Assembly: GCF_000373365.1 (NCBI RefSeq)
Contig: NZ_KB891208.1
Coordinates: forward strand, 62,001-126,000
Reading direction: 5' to 3'
Source of the DNA: Parafrankia discariae
GTDB taxonomy: Bacteria; Actinomycetota; Actinomycetes; Frankiales; Frankiaceae
DNA: 64,000 nucleotides
Of this stretch, positions 35,367 to 43,895 are shown piece by piece; position 1 is the first letter of the stretch; every line of letters begins with the position of its first letter. The position numbers were made by a program, and so were the translations under genes. The notes beneath the pieces were generated by a model, which saw only the letters and a list, made by a program, of their open reading frames with translations, was not told the DNA's origin and searched no databases.

Positions 35367-36386
35367 ATGACCGCTACCGACACGGTGAAAGCGACCGAAA
35401 CCAGGCATCAGGACTCGTCGGCGGCTGGAGGTGACCAGCCCGTCGCGGATGCCGGCGGGGCCGCGTCGCCGCGGGCCGAGCCGCACACCACCGCACCACG
35501 CTCCATGTCCCGGGCCCGCGGCGAACAGCTCGTGCTCGTGGCGACGATCCTGTTTCCGTTCGTGGCCCTTGTCGCGGCGGTTCCGTTGTTGTGGGACCAC
35601 TGGATCTCCTGGCGGGACGTCATACTCGCGGCGGTGATGTACGCGATCACCGGCCACGGCGTCACCGTCGGATTCCACCGCTATTTCACCCACCGGGGTT
35701 TCAAGGCCGCCAAGCCGGTGCGGGCCGCGCTCGCCATCGCCGGCAACATGGCCATTGAGGGCCCGGTGATCCGCTGGGTGGCCGACCATCGCCGGCACCA
35801 CGCCTTCAGCGACGCCGACGGCGACCCGCACTCACCGTGGCGCTACGGGACCGGCCCCGCCGCCCTCGCCCGCGGGCTCTGGCACGCCCACGTCGGCTGG
35901 CTCTTCGACGTCGAACAGACCGACCAGCGCCGCTACGCCCCCGACCTGCTGGACGACCCGATGATCGTGCGGGTGAGCCGCTCGTTCGCGCTCTGCGCCT
36001 TCGTCAGCCTCGCCCTGCCCGCGGTCGTCGGCGGGCTGTGGGGGGGTTCGTTCGAGGCGGCCCTGCAGGCCTTCTTCTGGGCCTCGCTCGTCCGGGTGGC
36101 GCTGCTGCACCACGTGACCTGGTCGGTCAACAGCATCTGCCACGTCATGGGCTCCCGGCCCTACCGCTCCCGCGACCGTTCGGGCAACGTGTGGCCGCTG
36201 GCCCTGCTGTCCATGGGCGAGTCCTGGCACAACCTGCACCACGCCGAGCCGACCTCGGCCCGCCACGGCGTCCGCCCCTGGCAGATCGACACCAGCTTCT
36301 ACGTGATCAGAACCCTGGAGATCCTCGGCCTGGCCCGGGACGTCCGCTGGCCCGACCCCGCCCGCCTGGCCGCCAAGCGCGTCTGA
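35367..36386 (+). CDS. Acyl-CoA/fatty-acid delta-9 desaturase (membrane di-iron type)
   Basis: 339 aa. It introduces a cis double bond into saturated acyl chains with an oxygen-activating di-iron centre. The three His boxes are present: HRYFTH at residues 104-109, HRRHH at 141-145 and HNLHH near 290. Hydrophobic pairs flank them (VATILFPFVALVAAVPLLW and the segment near 195). The 50-residue N-terminus is disordered. ATG 35367 follows GGGATGAAG. It should help control membrane fluidity; an electron donor is not encoded nearby. Confidence 0.95.
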   Translation: MTATDTVKATETRHQDSSAAGGDQPVADAGGAASPRAEPHTTAPRSMSRARGEQLVLVATILFPFVALVAAVPLLWDHWISWRDVILAAVMYAITGHGVTVGFHRYFTHRGFKAAKPVRAALAIAGNMAIEGPVIRWVADHRRHHAFSDADGDPHSPWRYGTGPAALARGLWHAHVGWLFDVEQTDQRRYAPDLLDDPMIVRVSRSFALCAFVSLALPAVVGGLWGGSFEAALQAFFWASLVRVALLHHVTWSVNSICHVMGSRPYRSRDRSGNVWPLALLSMGESWHNLHHAEPTSARHGVRPWQIDTSFYVIRTLEILGLARDVRWPDPARLAAKRV

Positions 36387-36440
36387 CTCCGTCGCCGACC
36401 CCCGCCACCGACCCAGGCCCCGCCACCGACCCAGGCTTCG

Positions 36441-36460
36441 CCACCGGCTCCGGCCGGTGG
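36441..36460. terminator. Hairpin between convergent desaturase and ABC-F genes
   Basis: Eight-bp stem CCACCGGC/GCCGGTGG with a 4-nt loop, next to short tandem CGCCACCGACCCAGG-type repeats at about 36400-36440. Confidence 0.6.
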
Positions 36461-36506
36461 CTCCGGGGCCCGACTCACCGCCCGGGCCCCGGGCCGGGCC
36501 GGGGGC

Positions 36507-38375
36507 CTATTCGAGGCTGGAGGCCAGGGCCAGCCACTGCTCCTCGACGCCGTCCTTCTCACTGGTGAGCGCCCGGAGCTCGGCGTCGAGGGTGAGGATG
36601 CGCTCGTGGTCGGTGGCGGCCTCGGCCAGCGCCTTGTGGAGCTCGGTCTCGCGGCGTCCCAGTTTCTCGAGGGTCCGTTCCAGCCGGGCCAGCTCCTTGC
36701 GGGCCGCGCGCAGCTCACCCGAGCTCAGCGCCGGCCGCGTGTCCGGCCCGCCCGCCGCCGGCCCGGAGCCCGCCGCCGAGCCGCCCGGCCCGGCCGCGCC
36801 CCCCACGCCGCCGCCCGTGGCGGTGGACCCACCCGGACCGGTGGACCCACCCGGACCGGTCGTCCCGGAGCCGGGGGCGGCGCCCGCCGCCGCCCGCCGG
36901 GCCAGGTACTCCTCGACGCCGCCGGGCAGCATCCGGATCCGCTCGTCACCCAGCAGAGCCCACACGACGTCGCAGGTCCGCTCCAGGAAGTAGCGGTCGT
37001 GGCTGACGACGACGAGGGTCCCGGGCCAGGAGTCGAGCAGGTCCTCCAGCGCGGTCAGCGTGTCGGTGTCGAGGTCGTTCGTGGGCTCGTCCAGGAGCAG
37101 GACGTTCGGGCGTCCCATCAGCAGACGCAGGAGCTGCAGGCGGCGGCGCTCTCCGCCGGAGAGGTCACGCACCCTCGTCCACTGCCGGCTCGAGGGCAGG
37201 CCGAACTGCTCGAGCATCTGGCCGGCGGTGCGCTCCCGGCCGCGTTCCACCGCCAGGATCCGGGCGACCTGCTCGACCGCCTCAAGGGCCCGCAGGTCGC
37301 CGGGCAGCTCGGTGACCTCCTGGGACAGGATCGCCGGGCGCACGCTCGCCCCGCGGCGGACCCGCCCCGCGCTCGGTTCGAGGGTGCCGATGAGTAGCCG
37401 TAGCAGCGAGGTCTTGCCGGCGCCGTTCACGCCGACCAGGCCGATCCGGTCGCCGGGGCCGAGCCGCCAGGTCACGTCGCGCAGCAGCGTGCGGTCACCG
37501 ACGGTGAGGTCGACGTCCTCGGCGTCGTAGACGTCCTTGCCCAGCCGGGACGCCGCGAAGGTGCGCAGTTCGAGGCTGTCGCGCGCCGGCGGCTCGTCGG
37601 CGATCAGTGCGTTGGCGGCGTCGATGCGGAACCGGGGCTTGCTGGTGCGGGCCGGGGGGCCGCGGCGCAGCCAGGCCAGCTCCTTGCGCAGCAGGTTCTG
37701 CCGCCGGGCCTCGGTCGCGTCGGCGCGCCGGGCGCGCTCCGCCCGGGCGAGCACGTAGGCGGAGTAGCCGCCCTCGTAGGCGTCGACCCGGCCGTCGACG
37801 ACCTCCCACACCCGATCGCACACCTCGTCGAGGAACCACCGGTCGTGGGTGGCGACGATCAGCGCGCCGCGCCGGGTGGCGAGGTGGCGCGCGAGCCAGG
37901 CGACGCCCTCGACGTCGAGATGGTTCGTCGGCTCGTCGAGGATCAGCAGGTCGAGGTCGAGCACGAGCAGGCGGGCCAGCGCGACGCGGCGGCGCTCGCC
38001 ACCGGACATCGGCCCGGTCTCGTCGTCGAGCCGGTCGATCAGGCCGAGACCGGTGAGGACGGCCCGCTGCCGCGGGTCGGCCGCCCAGACATGGTCGGGG
38101 ACGTCCCCGACGACGGCCGAGCGGACGGTGCCGCCGGGCAGCGAGTCGGCCTGCGAGAGGGCGCCGACCCGGGTGCCGCCGGCGTGCACGACCCGACCCG
38201 AGTCCGGCGGCTGGGTGCCCGAGATGATGTTGAGGAGGGTCGACTTGCCGGCCCCGTTGCGGCCGACCACGCCGATCCGTTCACCGAGGTCGAGCCCGAG
38301 GCCGACCCCGTCGAGCAGCGTGCGGGTACCGTGCGCCGCCGAGACGCTCTCCAACGAGACGACGACCGGGCTCAC
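36507..38375 (-). CDS. ABC-F family ATPase, Uup-like translation-associated protein
   Basis: 622 aa with two ATP-binding cassettes and no membrane segments. Walker A: GRNGAGKSTLL and GVNGAGKTSLL. Signature and Walker B: MSGGERRRVALARLL with LLILDEPTNHLD, and LSGGERRRLQLLRLL with VLLLDEPTNDLD. A Gly/Pro/Ser linker of about 55 residues precedes a C-terminal coiled coil (LERTLEKLGRRETELHKAL), the arrangement of Uup. ABC-F proteins act on the ribosome or in antibiotic resistance; domain layout favours a housekeeping role. GTG 38375 follows GGGGAG. Confidence 0.93.
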   Translation of the reverse strand: MSPVVVSLESVSAAHGTRTLLDGVGLGLDLGERIGVVGRNGAGKSTLLNIISGTQPPDSGRVVHAGGTRVGALSQADSLPGGTVRSAVVGDVPDHVWAADPRQRAVLTGLGLIDRLDDETGPMSGGERRRVALARLLVLDLDLLILDEPTNHLDVEGVAWLARHLATRRGALIVATHDRWFLDEVCDRVWEVVDGRVDAYEGGYSAYVLARAERARRADATEARRQNLLRKELAWLRRGPPARTSKPRFRIDAANALIADEPPARDSLELRTFAASRLGKDVYDAEDVDLTVGDRTLLRDVTWRLGPGDRIGLVGVNGAGKTSLLRLLIGTLEPSAGRVRRGASVRPAILSQEVTELPGDLRALEAVEQVARILAVERGRERTAGQMLEQFGLPSSRQWTRVRDLSGGERRRLQLLRLLMGRPNVLLLDEPTNDLDTDTLTALEDLLDSWPGTLVVVSHDRYFLERTCDVVWALLGDERIRMLPGGVEEYLARRAAAGAAPGSGTTGPGGSTGPGGSTATGGGVGGAAGPGGSAAGSGPAAGGPDTRPALSSGELRAARKELARLERTLEKLGRRETELHKALAEAATDHERILTLDAELRALTSEKDGVEEQWLALASSLE

Positions 38376-38451
38376 CGGAGCTCCCCGGGGACGACGACGC
38401 GACGACCGACCGCCACCGGAAGGGCGCTCCGCGCGACCTGGCTGGCTCTTC

Positions 38452-39609
38452 TTACGATATGGACGGTTCCTCCCGTGATCTGGACGGTTCCCCGGCTGGG
38501 CCGGCCAGGTCCTCCGGGCCGATCACCCGCGCTCCGGCGACCGGGCCGTGGGCCCGCCGCACGGCGCGCGCGACGCCCATGCCGGCGAGGCTCGCGGCGA
38601 GCGAGACGCTCGCCGCCGCGTCGCGGGCGAGGAACGCGCAGGTCGGCCCGGAGCCGCTGACGATCGCGCCGATCGCGCCCAGCTCCAGCCCGCTCTCCAG
38701 CACCCGGCGCAGCGACGGGCGCAGCCGCAGCGCGGCCGGCTGAAGATCATTGGTCAGGGCGGCGCCGAGCTCCGCCGGGTCCCCGCCGCGCAGGGCGCTC
38801 AGGACGGCGTCCGCGGGCGTCGGCCCGGTGCGCAGCCTCCCCTCGGCGAGCCGGTCGAACTCGGCGTAGACGGCGGGCGTCGACAGACCGCCGTCGGCGA
38901 GCGCGAACACCCAGTGGTACTCGCCGCGGCCGAGGACGTCGGTGAGCTGCTCGCCGCGGCCGGTGCCCAGCGCCGTCCCACCGGTGAGCGGGAACGGGAC
39001 GTCACTGCCCAGCCGGGCCGCCAGCGCGACGAGGGTGTCGCGGTCGAGGCCCGCGCCCCACAGCGTGTCGCAGGCGAGCAGGGCGGCGGCCGCGTCCGCG
39101 CTGCCGCCGGCCATCCCGGCGGCGACCGGGATGCCCTTCGTCAGCGTCAGGTGGACGGCCTCGCCGCGGATCCCGGCGGCCTCGGCGACCAGGTAGGCGG
39201 CGCGGACGGCCAGGTTGTCCTTGCCGGTCGGCACCACCGAGACGGACGGCTCGACGCCGGTGTCACCCGGGGAACCGCCCGGGCCGGCGCCGGCGTCGTC
39301 CGCGTCGTCCGACGCCGCCGGCCGCGCGCCCTCGCCGGCGACGCCGACCGTGACCGCGATCGGGTCCTCGTCGGTGAACACCGGGCCGGCGCCGTCGGGC
39401 CCGGCGAGTGACTCGACGGGGACCGACGTCGCGGTGATGTCGTCGTACAGCCCGACGGCCTGCAGGATCGTCGTCACCTCGTGGTACCCGTCGGGCCGAC
39501 GCGGGCCCACCCCGAGGTGCAGGTTGACCTTGGCGGGCGCGCGAACGGTGACGGTCGGCAGGGGGCGGCCGGGTTCGGTGGCGCGTCGACCCGGATGCGA
39601 TCGAGGCAA
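38452..39609 (-). CDS. ispE: 4-diphosphocytidyl-2-C-methyl-D-erythritol kinase
   Basis: 385 aa; GHMP kinase of the MEP isoprenoid pathway. VRAPAKVNLHLGVGPRRPDG holds the N-terminal catalytic-Lys region, PVAAGMAGGSADAAAALLA the ATP loop and IVSGSGPTCAFLA the third motif. An acidic, Gly/Pro-rich insert of about 60 residues (near 65-130) makes it longer than the roughly 290-320 usual. TTG 39609 is preceded by AAGGAG at good spacing. It lies 76 nt upstream of the ABC-F gene, probably in one operon. Confidence 0.96.
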   Translation of the reverse strand: MPRSHPGRRATEPGRPLPTVTVRAPAKVNLHLGVGPRRPDGYHEVTTILQAVGLYDDITATSVPVESLAGPDGAGPVFTDEDPIAVTVGVAGEGARPAASDDADDAGAGPGGSPGDTGVEPSVSVVPTGKDNLAVRAAYLVAEAAGIRGEAVHLTLTKGIPVAAGMAGGSADAAAALLACDTLWGAGLDRDTLVALAARLGSDVPFPLTGGTALGTGRGEQLTDVLGRGEYHWVFALADGGLSTPAVYAEFDRLAEGRLRTGPTPADAVLSALRGGDPAELGAALTNDLQPAALRLRPSLRRVLESGLELGAIGAIVSGSGPTCAFLARDAAASVSLAASLAGMGVARAVRRAHGPVAGARVIGPEDLAGPAGEPSRSREEPSIS

Positions 39610-39973
39610 CGGACGCTCCTTGGCTCAGGCGTCGCTCGCGGCGAGCGCGCTCGGCATGGCCGGTGTTGGTTCGGCATGGCCGGTGTTGGTCACCGGGGCC
39701 CGCGCGCGGCGTAGGGGCCCGTGCTCAACTTATCGGTCGCGGCGGCGGAGCGGCTCTTGCGCTCGGTCGGTTCTGGCGCCTCCGGGTGCGTGCCGGCGTA
39801 CCGGCCCGTTCCAGCCAGGACGTGGCGGGGACGTATTAGCCCGGGCGGGGCGGGTACTCCGTTGGGGGGAACGGCACCGGTGACCCTCCCGGCCACACCG
39901 GGCGCGCCGCGCGGCCTCGGGCCGCCAGGCGCCGCCGGCCGGGCGCGGGCACCGTGACGCGGGAGGAGCAGCG
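39610..39973. other. Divergent intergenic region
   Basis: 364 nt between ispE and the Asp23-family operon, including a perfect 20-bp duplication at 39651-39690. It must hold promoters for both directions. No gene seen inside. Confidence 0.6.
39651..39690 (+). repeat. Perfect tandem duplication of 20 bp
   Basis: Two identical copies of TCGGCATGGCCGGTGTTGGT lie head to tail, 42 nt upstream of the ispE start. Confidence 0.95.
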
Positions 39974-40528
39974 ATGACGACCACCACGCGGACACAGGGC
40001 GCGGAGATGGGCACCGCCCAGGGCCCGGGCGAGGGCCGCCCCGGCGGGACGGGGCCCGACCGGGCCCGGTCGGCGGACGGACACCGGAACGGCACGGCCG
40101 AGCGGTCCACCGCCCCCGCCCGGCGGGCCTCCACCGAACTGGTGACGGCGCAGGGCCGGACGGCGATCGCCGACTCCGTGGTCCGCAAGATCGCCGGCGT
40201 CGCGACCAGGGAGGTGTCCGGGGTCCACGACCTCGGAACCGGCGGCAGCCGGGCGATGGGCACCTTCCGGGCACGGCTGCCGGGAACCAGCCCCAGTGTG
40301 TCGCGGGGCGTCTCGGTCGAGGTGGGCGAACGGCAGGCCGCGATCGACCTGGACGTCGTCTGCGAGTACGGCGTCTCGATCGTCGACCTCTCGCAGGCGG
40401 TCCGCCGCAACGTCGTCGACTCGGTCGAGCAGATGACCGGCCTGGAGGTCACCGAGGTCAACATCGCCGTGGACGACGTCTACATCGGCGAGGACGAGCC
40501 GGCGGAGGCCCCGCCACGGGTCCGTTGA
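39974..40528 (+). CDS. Asp23/Gls24 family envelope stress protein
   Basis: 184 aa. The domain starts at about residue 60 (GRTAIADSVVRKIAGVATRE) and continues with GVHDLG, VSVEVGERQAAIDLDVVCEY and VEQMTGLEVTEVNIAVDDVY, all family hallmarks. The first 55 residues are disordered. In Gram-positives such proteins gather at the membrane through AmaP. First gene of a seven-gene set; it overlaps the next by 4 nt. Confidence 0.92.
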   Translation: MTTTTRTQGAEMGTAQGPGEGRPGGTGPDRARSADGHRNGTAERSTAPARRASTELVTAQGRTAIADSVVRKIAGVATREVSGVHDLGTGGSRAMGTFRARLPGTSPSVSRGVSVEVGERQAAIDLDVVCEYGVSIVDLSQAVRRNVVDSVEQMTGLEVTEVNIAVDDVYIGEDEPAEAPPRVR

Positions 40529-40911
40529 CCGCGCGGGTACCAGTCCACCCGGCACCAGCCGACCCGCCCGGCCTGGTCGACGTGCCCGTGCCGGCCGAAG
40601 GCACGGACGCCGAACTCCTGGACGAGGTGGCCGCGCGGGTGCGGGCCTGCCCGGACGTCGTCCGGCTGGTCGGTCGACCGACCTCGGGCGGCACGCCCCA
40701 CAACGGCGTGGCGCCGGAGGACGGCGTGGCGCCGGGGGACGGGCCGGCGGCGATCACGGTTCGCGTCGTCTGTCGCTTCGGGCCGACCATGGTCGAACTC
40801 GCGGCGCAGGTCCGGGCGGCGGTGGCCCTCGCGGCCCCGGACTGCCCCCGGATCGACGTGATCATCGACGATCTCGAGGTCGACGTCCCGGCCTGGGCCG
40901 GTGTCATCTGA
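40525..40911 (+). CDS. Small Asp23-operon protein of unknown function
   Basis: 128 aa. AITVRVVCRFGPTMVELAAQ followed by RIDVIIDDLEVD resembles the second half of the Asp23 fold (beta strand, helix, strand), so it may be a degenerate Asp23 paralogue. A Gly/Pro-rich insert lies at about residues 52-75. GTGA start overlap with the gene upstream and an 11-nt overlap with the next indicate coupled translation. Confidence 0.75.
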   Translation: MTARVPVHPAPADPPGLVDVPVPAEGTDAELLDEVAARVRACPDVVRLVGRPTSGGTPHNGVAPEDGVAPGDGPAAITVRVVCRFGPTMVELAAQVRAAVALAAPDCPRIDVIIDDLEVDVPAWAGVI

Positions 40912-41269
40912 CCCCGGGGCCGCGCGGTCGCGGGCGGCCCGGCGGCGGTTCATCCTCGACAACCACCCGGACCGTGGCGGCGATCCCGAGGCCTTCCAGG
41001 CCGGTCTGCGGGCGTTCACCACGACCGACACGACCCGCGCGGGCGCTGTGACCTTCTACCGACGGCGCGGCCCGTTCGGCCGGGCCCGGGCCCGGCTCGC
41101 CCGCGGGGCGGACGCGAACCGGTGGATCGCGAACTGGCGGGCCCGGGCCGCGAACTGGAAGGTCGAGGCCACCCGGCCGAGACTGGCAATCAGACTGACG
41201 CGGCGCGCCGGGGGCGGCACGCGCCGGTCCGGAGCGGGCGGCACGCCAGGTCACCGGCGCTGTCGGTGA
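40901..41269 (+). CDS. Small basic protein with a J-domain-like HPD motif
   Basis: 122 aa from GTG 40901. RRRFILDNHPDRGGDPEAFQ reads like helix II, the HPD loop and the start of helix III of a J-domain, closest in style to the short Pam18-like J-proteins, but helix I and most of helix III are missing. The rest is very Arg-rich. If functional it would contact an Hsp70 partner; no dnaK is in the window. Its place within the Asp23 operon is the main clue. Confidence 0.65.
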   Translation: MSSDPGAARSRAARRRFILDNHPDRGGDPEAFQAGLRAFTTTDTTRAGAVTFYRRRGPFGRARARLARGADANRWIANWRARAANWKVEATRPRLAIRLTRRAGGGTRRSGAGGTPGHRRCR

Positions 41270-41320
41270 GAGTGGGCGGCGCGCCGGGTTGCCCGCGTCG
41301 CCGGTGAGGGAGGACCTCGG

Positions 41321-41560
41321 ATGCGATCAAGTGCGCTCGGACTGATCGCCGGGCTCGTCGCGGGCCTCGCGCTCGCGTTCGGCGGGTTCGGCGAGTTCCT
41401 GATCGTCCTGCTCTTCGGGGCCATCGGCCTGATCGTCGGGAAGTTCGCCGACGGCGAGATCGACCTCAGCCGGTTCGACCGGGGCCGGTTCGACCAGTCG
41501 CGGCCGGGCCGGGACCGCGGCCGGTTCCCCGGCGGCGGCCGGCGCCGGGACCAGCCGTGA
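41321..41560 (+). CDS. Small membrane protein, DUF2273-like
   Basis: 79 aa. Two adjoining hydrophobic stretches (LGLIAGLVAGLALAFGGFG and EFLIVLLFGAIGLIVGKFAD) make a hairpin, followed by an Arg/Gly-rich cytoplasmic tail. This is the layout of the small DUF2273 proteins that accompany Asp23 and AmaP. Its end overlaps the next start by 4 nt. Confidence 0.75.
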   Translation: MRSSALGLIAGLVAGLALAFGGFGEFLIVLLFGAIGLIVGKFADGEIDLSRFDRGRFDQSRPGRDRGRFPGGGRRRDQP

Positions 41561-42066
41561 ACCCCGAGCATCCCGGCGGCGACAACCCGGGACGGCTGCT
41601 GGTCGCCGAGCGGGTCGTGGCGAAGATCGCCGCGATCGCCGCCGCCGACGTGGAGGCTGTCGGGGGCCCGCCGCCCCGGGCCGCGACCAGGGTCGCCGCG
41701 TTCCTGCGCGACGGCTCGCCCGGTGGTCGTCCGCGACCGGGCTGGCGGGGGGCGGGCTGGCGGCGGGCCGGTCACGGCGGCGCCCGGCGCCGTCCCGGCA
41801 CCGGGCACGGCGCTCGGCCCGGCGACGGGCCCGGAGATCGGCCGGGTGGCCGGCCCGAGGTGACGGCGCGGGTGGTGGACGGCGCGGCCTGGGTGTCGCT
41901 GACGCTGTCGATCGCCTACCCGGCCCCGGTGAGCCAGACCGCGCAGGCCGTCCGGGACAGGGTGCGTGAACGGGTGGCCGCGCTGGCCGGGCTGCCCGTC
42001 GCGCGCATCGACATCGACATCCCGCTGTTGTCCGCGGGGGTGGGGTGCTCCGGTGCCGGGCGGTGA
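41557..42066 (+). CDS. Second Asp23/Gls24 family protein
   Basis: 169 aa from GTG 41557. RLLVAERVVAKIAAIAAADV and then VTARVVDGAAWVSLTLSIAY and VAALAGLPVARIDIDIPLL outline the Asp23 domain. It is split by a 50-residue Arg/Gly/Pro insert at about 50-100, which looks disordered. It differs strongly from the first Asp23 protein of the operon, so the two may have separate partners. Confidence 0.8.
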   Translation: MNPEHPGGDNPGRLLVAERVVAKIAAIAAADVEAVGGPPPRAATRVAAFLRDGSPGGRPRPGWRGAGWRRAGHGGARRRPGTGHGARPGDGPGDRPGGRPEVTARVVDGAAWVSLTLSIAYPAPVSQTAQAVRDRVRERVAALAGLPVARIDIDIPLLSAGVGCSGAGR

Positions 42067-42173
42067 CCCCGCGTGTCAGTGTGGCCGCTCGTGGGCAGGC
42101 CGAACGGTGCCGGTTGTTCTGTCCGTGCCGCTGACCGGCGGTTCGAACCCCCTCGGCGCGGGAGGGAGGCACC

Positions 42174-42938
42174 ATGCGGGCCGGTAACCGTATCCTCGCG
42201 GCGTTCGTGGCGGCGGTGCTCGCCGCGGCAGGTGTCATCGCGCTGGTGGAGATCATCGTCGCCGCGGGTGGGCACGGTCCAGCCCTGGTGGACTGGCCCG
42301 CCTGGTCCGCGCGTCTCGGTGACTGGTCGTGGTCGAGCGGGGCCGTCCGGCTGGTCGGGGTGTGCGCGGTGCTCGCCGGCGCGGGCGTGCTGTTCGGCTG
42401 CGTCCGGCTGGGCGTGCGGCCGCGGCTGCGGACCCGTACGACCACGCCCGGCGCGGCGGTGTTCGTCTCCCGCCGGGCGCTCGCGCGGGCGTTGCGGCAG
42501 AGCGTGCTCACCGTCGACGGGATCACGGCCGCCTCGGTCCGGGTGCGCCGCCGCCGCGCCGTGGTCCGGGCCCGGCTGCGGCCGCGGACGTCCACCGGCG
42601 CGGTGCTCGAGGCCCGGGCGCGGCTGGCGCGCCGGGTGGAGTCGTTCGACCTGCTGCGCCCGCCGCGGCTGACGGTCACGGCGAGCTCCGAGCGCCGGCG
42701 CTCGGGCCGCGGGCTCGTCGCCCCCTCGACGCCGACGACGCCGACGGCGCCGGTGGCGCCCACGTCGGTCGGCCCTGCGTCGGCGTCGACGTCGTCCTCA
42801 CCGGTGTCGCCCGAGCCCGCGGCCGTCGCGGGGCCGACCGTGCCCGGTGCCTGGCGTGCCTCGCCGGCCGCGGTGGCGCCGGGCTCGAAACGCGAGGCCG
42901 GCACCACCCGCTCCGGGACGCCCGGGGGCCGGCGATGA
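42174..42938 (+). CDS. Membrane protein of the Asp23 operon (DUF6286-like)
   Basis: 254 aa. Two membrane segments (ILAAFVAAVLAAAGVIALVE and VRLVGVCAVLAGAGVLFGCV) precede a cytoplasmic domain with VSRRALARALRQSVLTVDGI and ASVRVRRRRAVVRARLRPRT. The order matches proteins found beside Asp23 and AmaP in Streptomyces. The final 80 residues are Ser/Pro/Ala-rich. Its stop overlaps the next start (ATGA). Confidence 0.75.
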   Translation: MRAGNRILAAFVAAVLAAAGVIALVEIIVAAGGHGPALVDWPAWSARLGDWSWSSGAVRLVGVCAVLAGAGVLFGCVRLGVRPRLRTRTTTPGAAVFVSRRALARALRQSVLTVDGITAASVRVRRRRAVVRARLRPRTSTGAVLEARARLARRVESFDLLRPPRLTVTASSERRRSGRGLVAPSTPTTPTAPVAPTSVGPASASTSSSPVSPEPAAVAGPTVPGAWRASPAAVAPGSKREAGTTRSGTPGGRR

Positions 42939-43582
42939 GCCGCGGCGGTGCCGCGGCGCGGCACGCGGCTCCGCCGGCCGGCGCCCGCTCACCCGCGCCG
43001 GCCCGCGCGTTCATCCCGGTGGTGGACCGTTGGAACCAGATCCTGCTCGGGCTGGTCGGCCTGCTGCTGCTGGGTGGCGGAGTGCTGGTCCTGCTGGCCG
43101 GCTCGGGCCTGTTCGGCCCGGCCCTCGCCGACCGGCCCGTGCTCAGCGGGGATGTCCACTCCTTCGCGGCGCGCCACGGGTGGTTCTGGCCGGTCGTGGG
43201 GACGGCCGCCGGCGTGGTGACCCTGCTCGCCGTCGGATGGCTGGTCGCCCAGGCGCGGACGAGCCGGCTCCGTGGCCTCTATGTGACCGACGACGAGGTC
43301 GGCGGGGTGCACCTCGACACCTCCGCGCTCGCCGACGCCGTCGCGGCGGACCTGGTCGTGAACCCCCTGGTGCACGCGGTGCGGGTGGTCGTGCGCGGGC
43401 GGCCGCGCCGGCCGGTGCTGCAACTGGCCGTCGAGGCGGACGCCGGGGCGGACATCCGCGCGGTCCGCTCCGATCTCGAGGAGCGGGTGCTGCCGAGGGC
43501 GCGCCGCGCGGTGGGGCGCCCCGATCTCGGCGCCGAGATCGATCTCGCCGTGCACGCCGGCCTGCCGGCCAGGGTGCGCTGA
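42935..43582 (+). CDS. amaP: AmaP-like alkaline shock response membrane anchor protein
   Basis: 215 aa. Two membrane segments (LLGLVGLLLLGGGVLVLLAG near residue 35 and VVGTAAGVVTLLAVGWLVA near 88) are separated by a short loop. The C-terminal domain (GGVHLDTSALADAVAADLVV, then LQLAVEADAGADIRAV and RSDLEERVLPRARRAVG) is of the AmaP/Asp23-like type. AmaP anchors Asp23 at the membrane in staphylococci. Last gene of the operon. Confidence 0.75.
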   Translation: MSRGGAAARHAAPPAGARSPAPARAFIPVVDRWNQILLGLVGLLLLGGGVLVLLAGSGLFGPALADRPVLSGDVHSFAARHGWFWPVVGTAAGVVTLLAVGWLVAQARTSRLRGLYVTDDEVGGVHLDTSALADAVAADLVVNPLVHAVRVVVRGRPRRPVLQLAVEADAGADIRAVRSDLEERVLPRARRAVGRPDLGAEIDLAVHAGLPARVR

Positions 43583-43895
43583 CGCCGTCCGGCGCCGGCC
43601 CCGGGCGGCCCGGAGCCGGCGCCGGACGGGTGGGCCGGCGGGCGGACCGCCCGGGGAGTTCGCGCGCCTTCGCGAGCCGGGCGGGGGGAGCCGTGGTGGC
43701 CAGGTTGGGGCGACACGACACCTGTCGGGTGTTGACAGCCAAGCTTCCGGTACTGTTGAGGACCGCGTCCATGATGGCGCGGCCCCGCCGTCCGGCGCTG
43801 TGCCACTTTTCGCCGCTGAGTCACCGTCCGCTGGTGATCGGCGGTCGGTGACCGCCAGGCGCCGAGTTCACATTGCTGAAAGGATGAGCGCCCCC
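43583..43895. other. Upstream region of rplY
   Basis: 313 nt after the Asp23 operon. A TTGACA at 43732-43737 and TGTTGA at 43754-43759 are 16 nt apart and could be a promoter for rplY. TACTGT at 43751 is an alternative -10 but sits too close. No gene seen. Confidence 0.45.
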
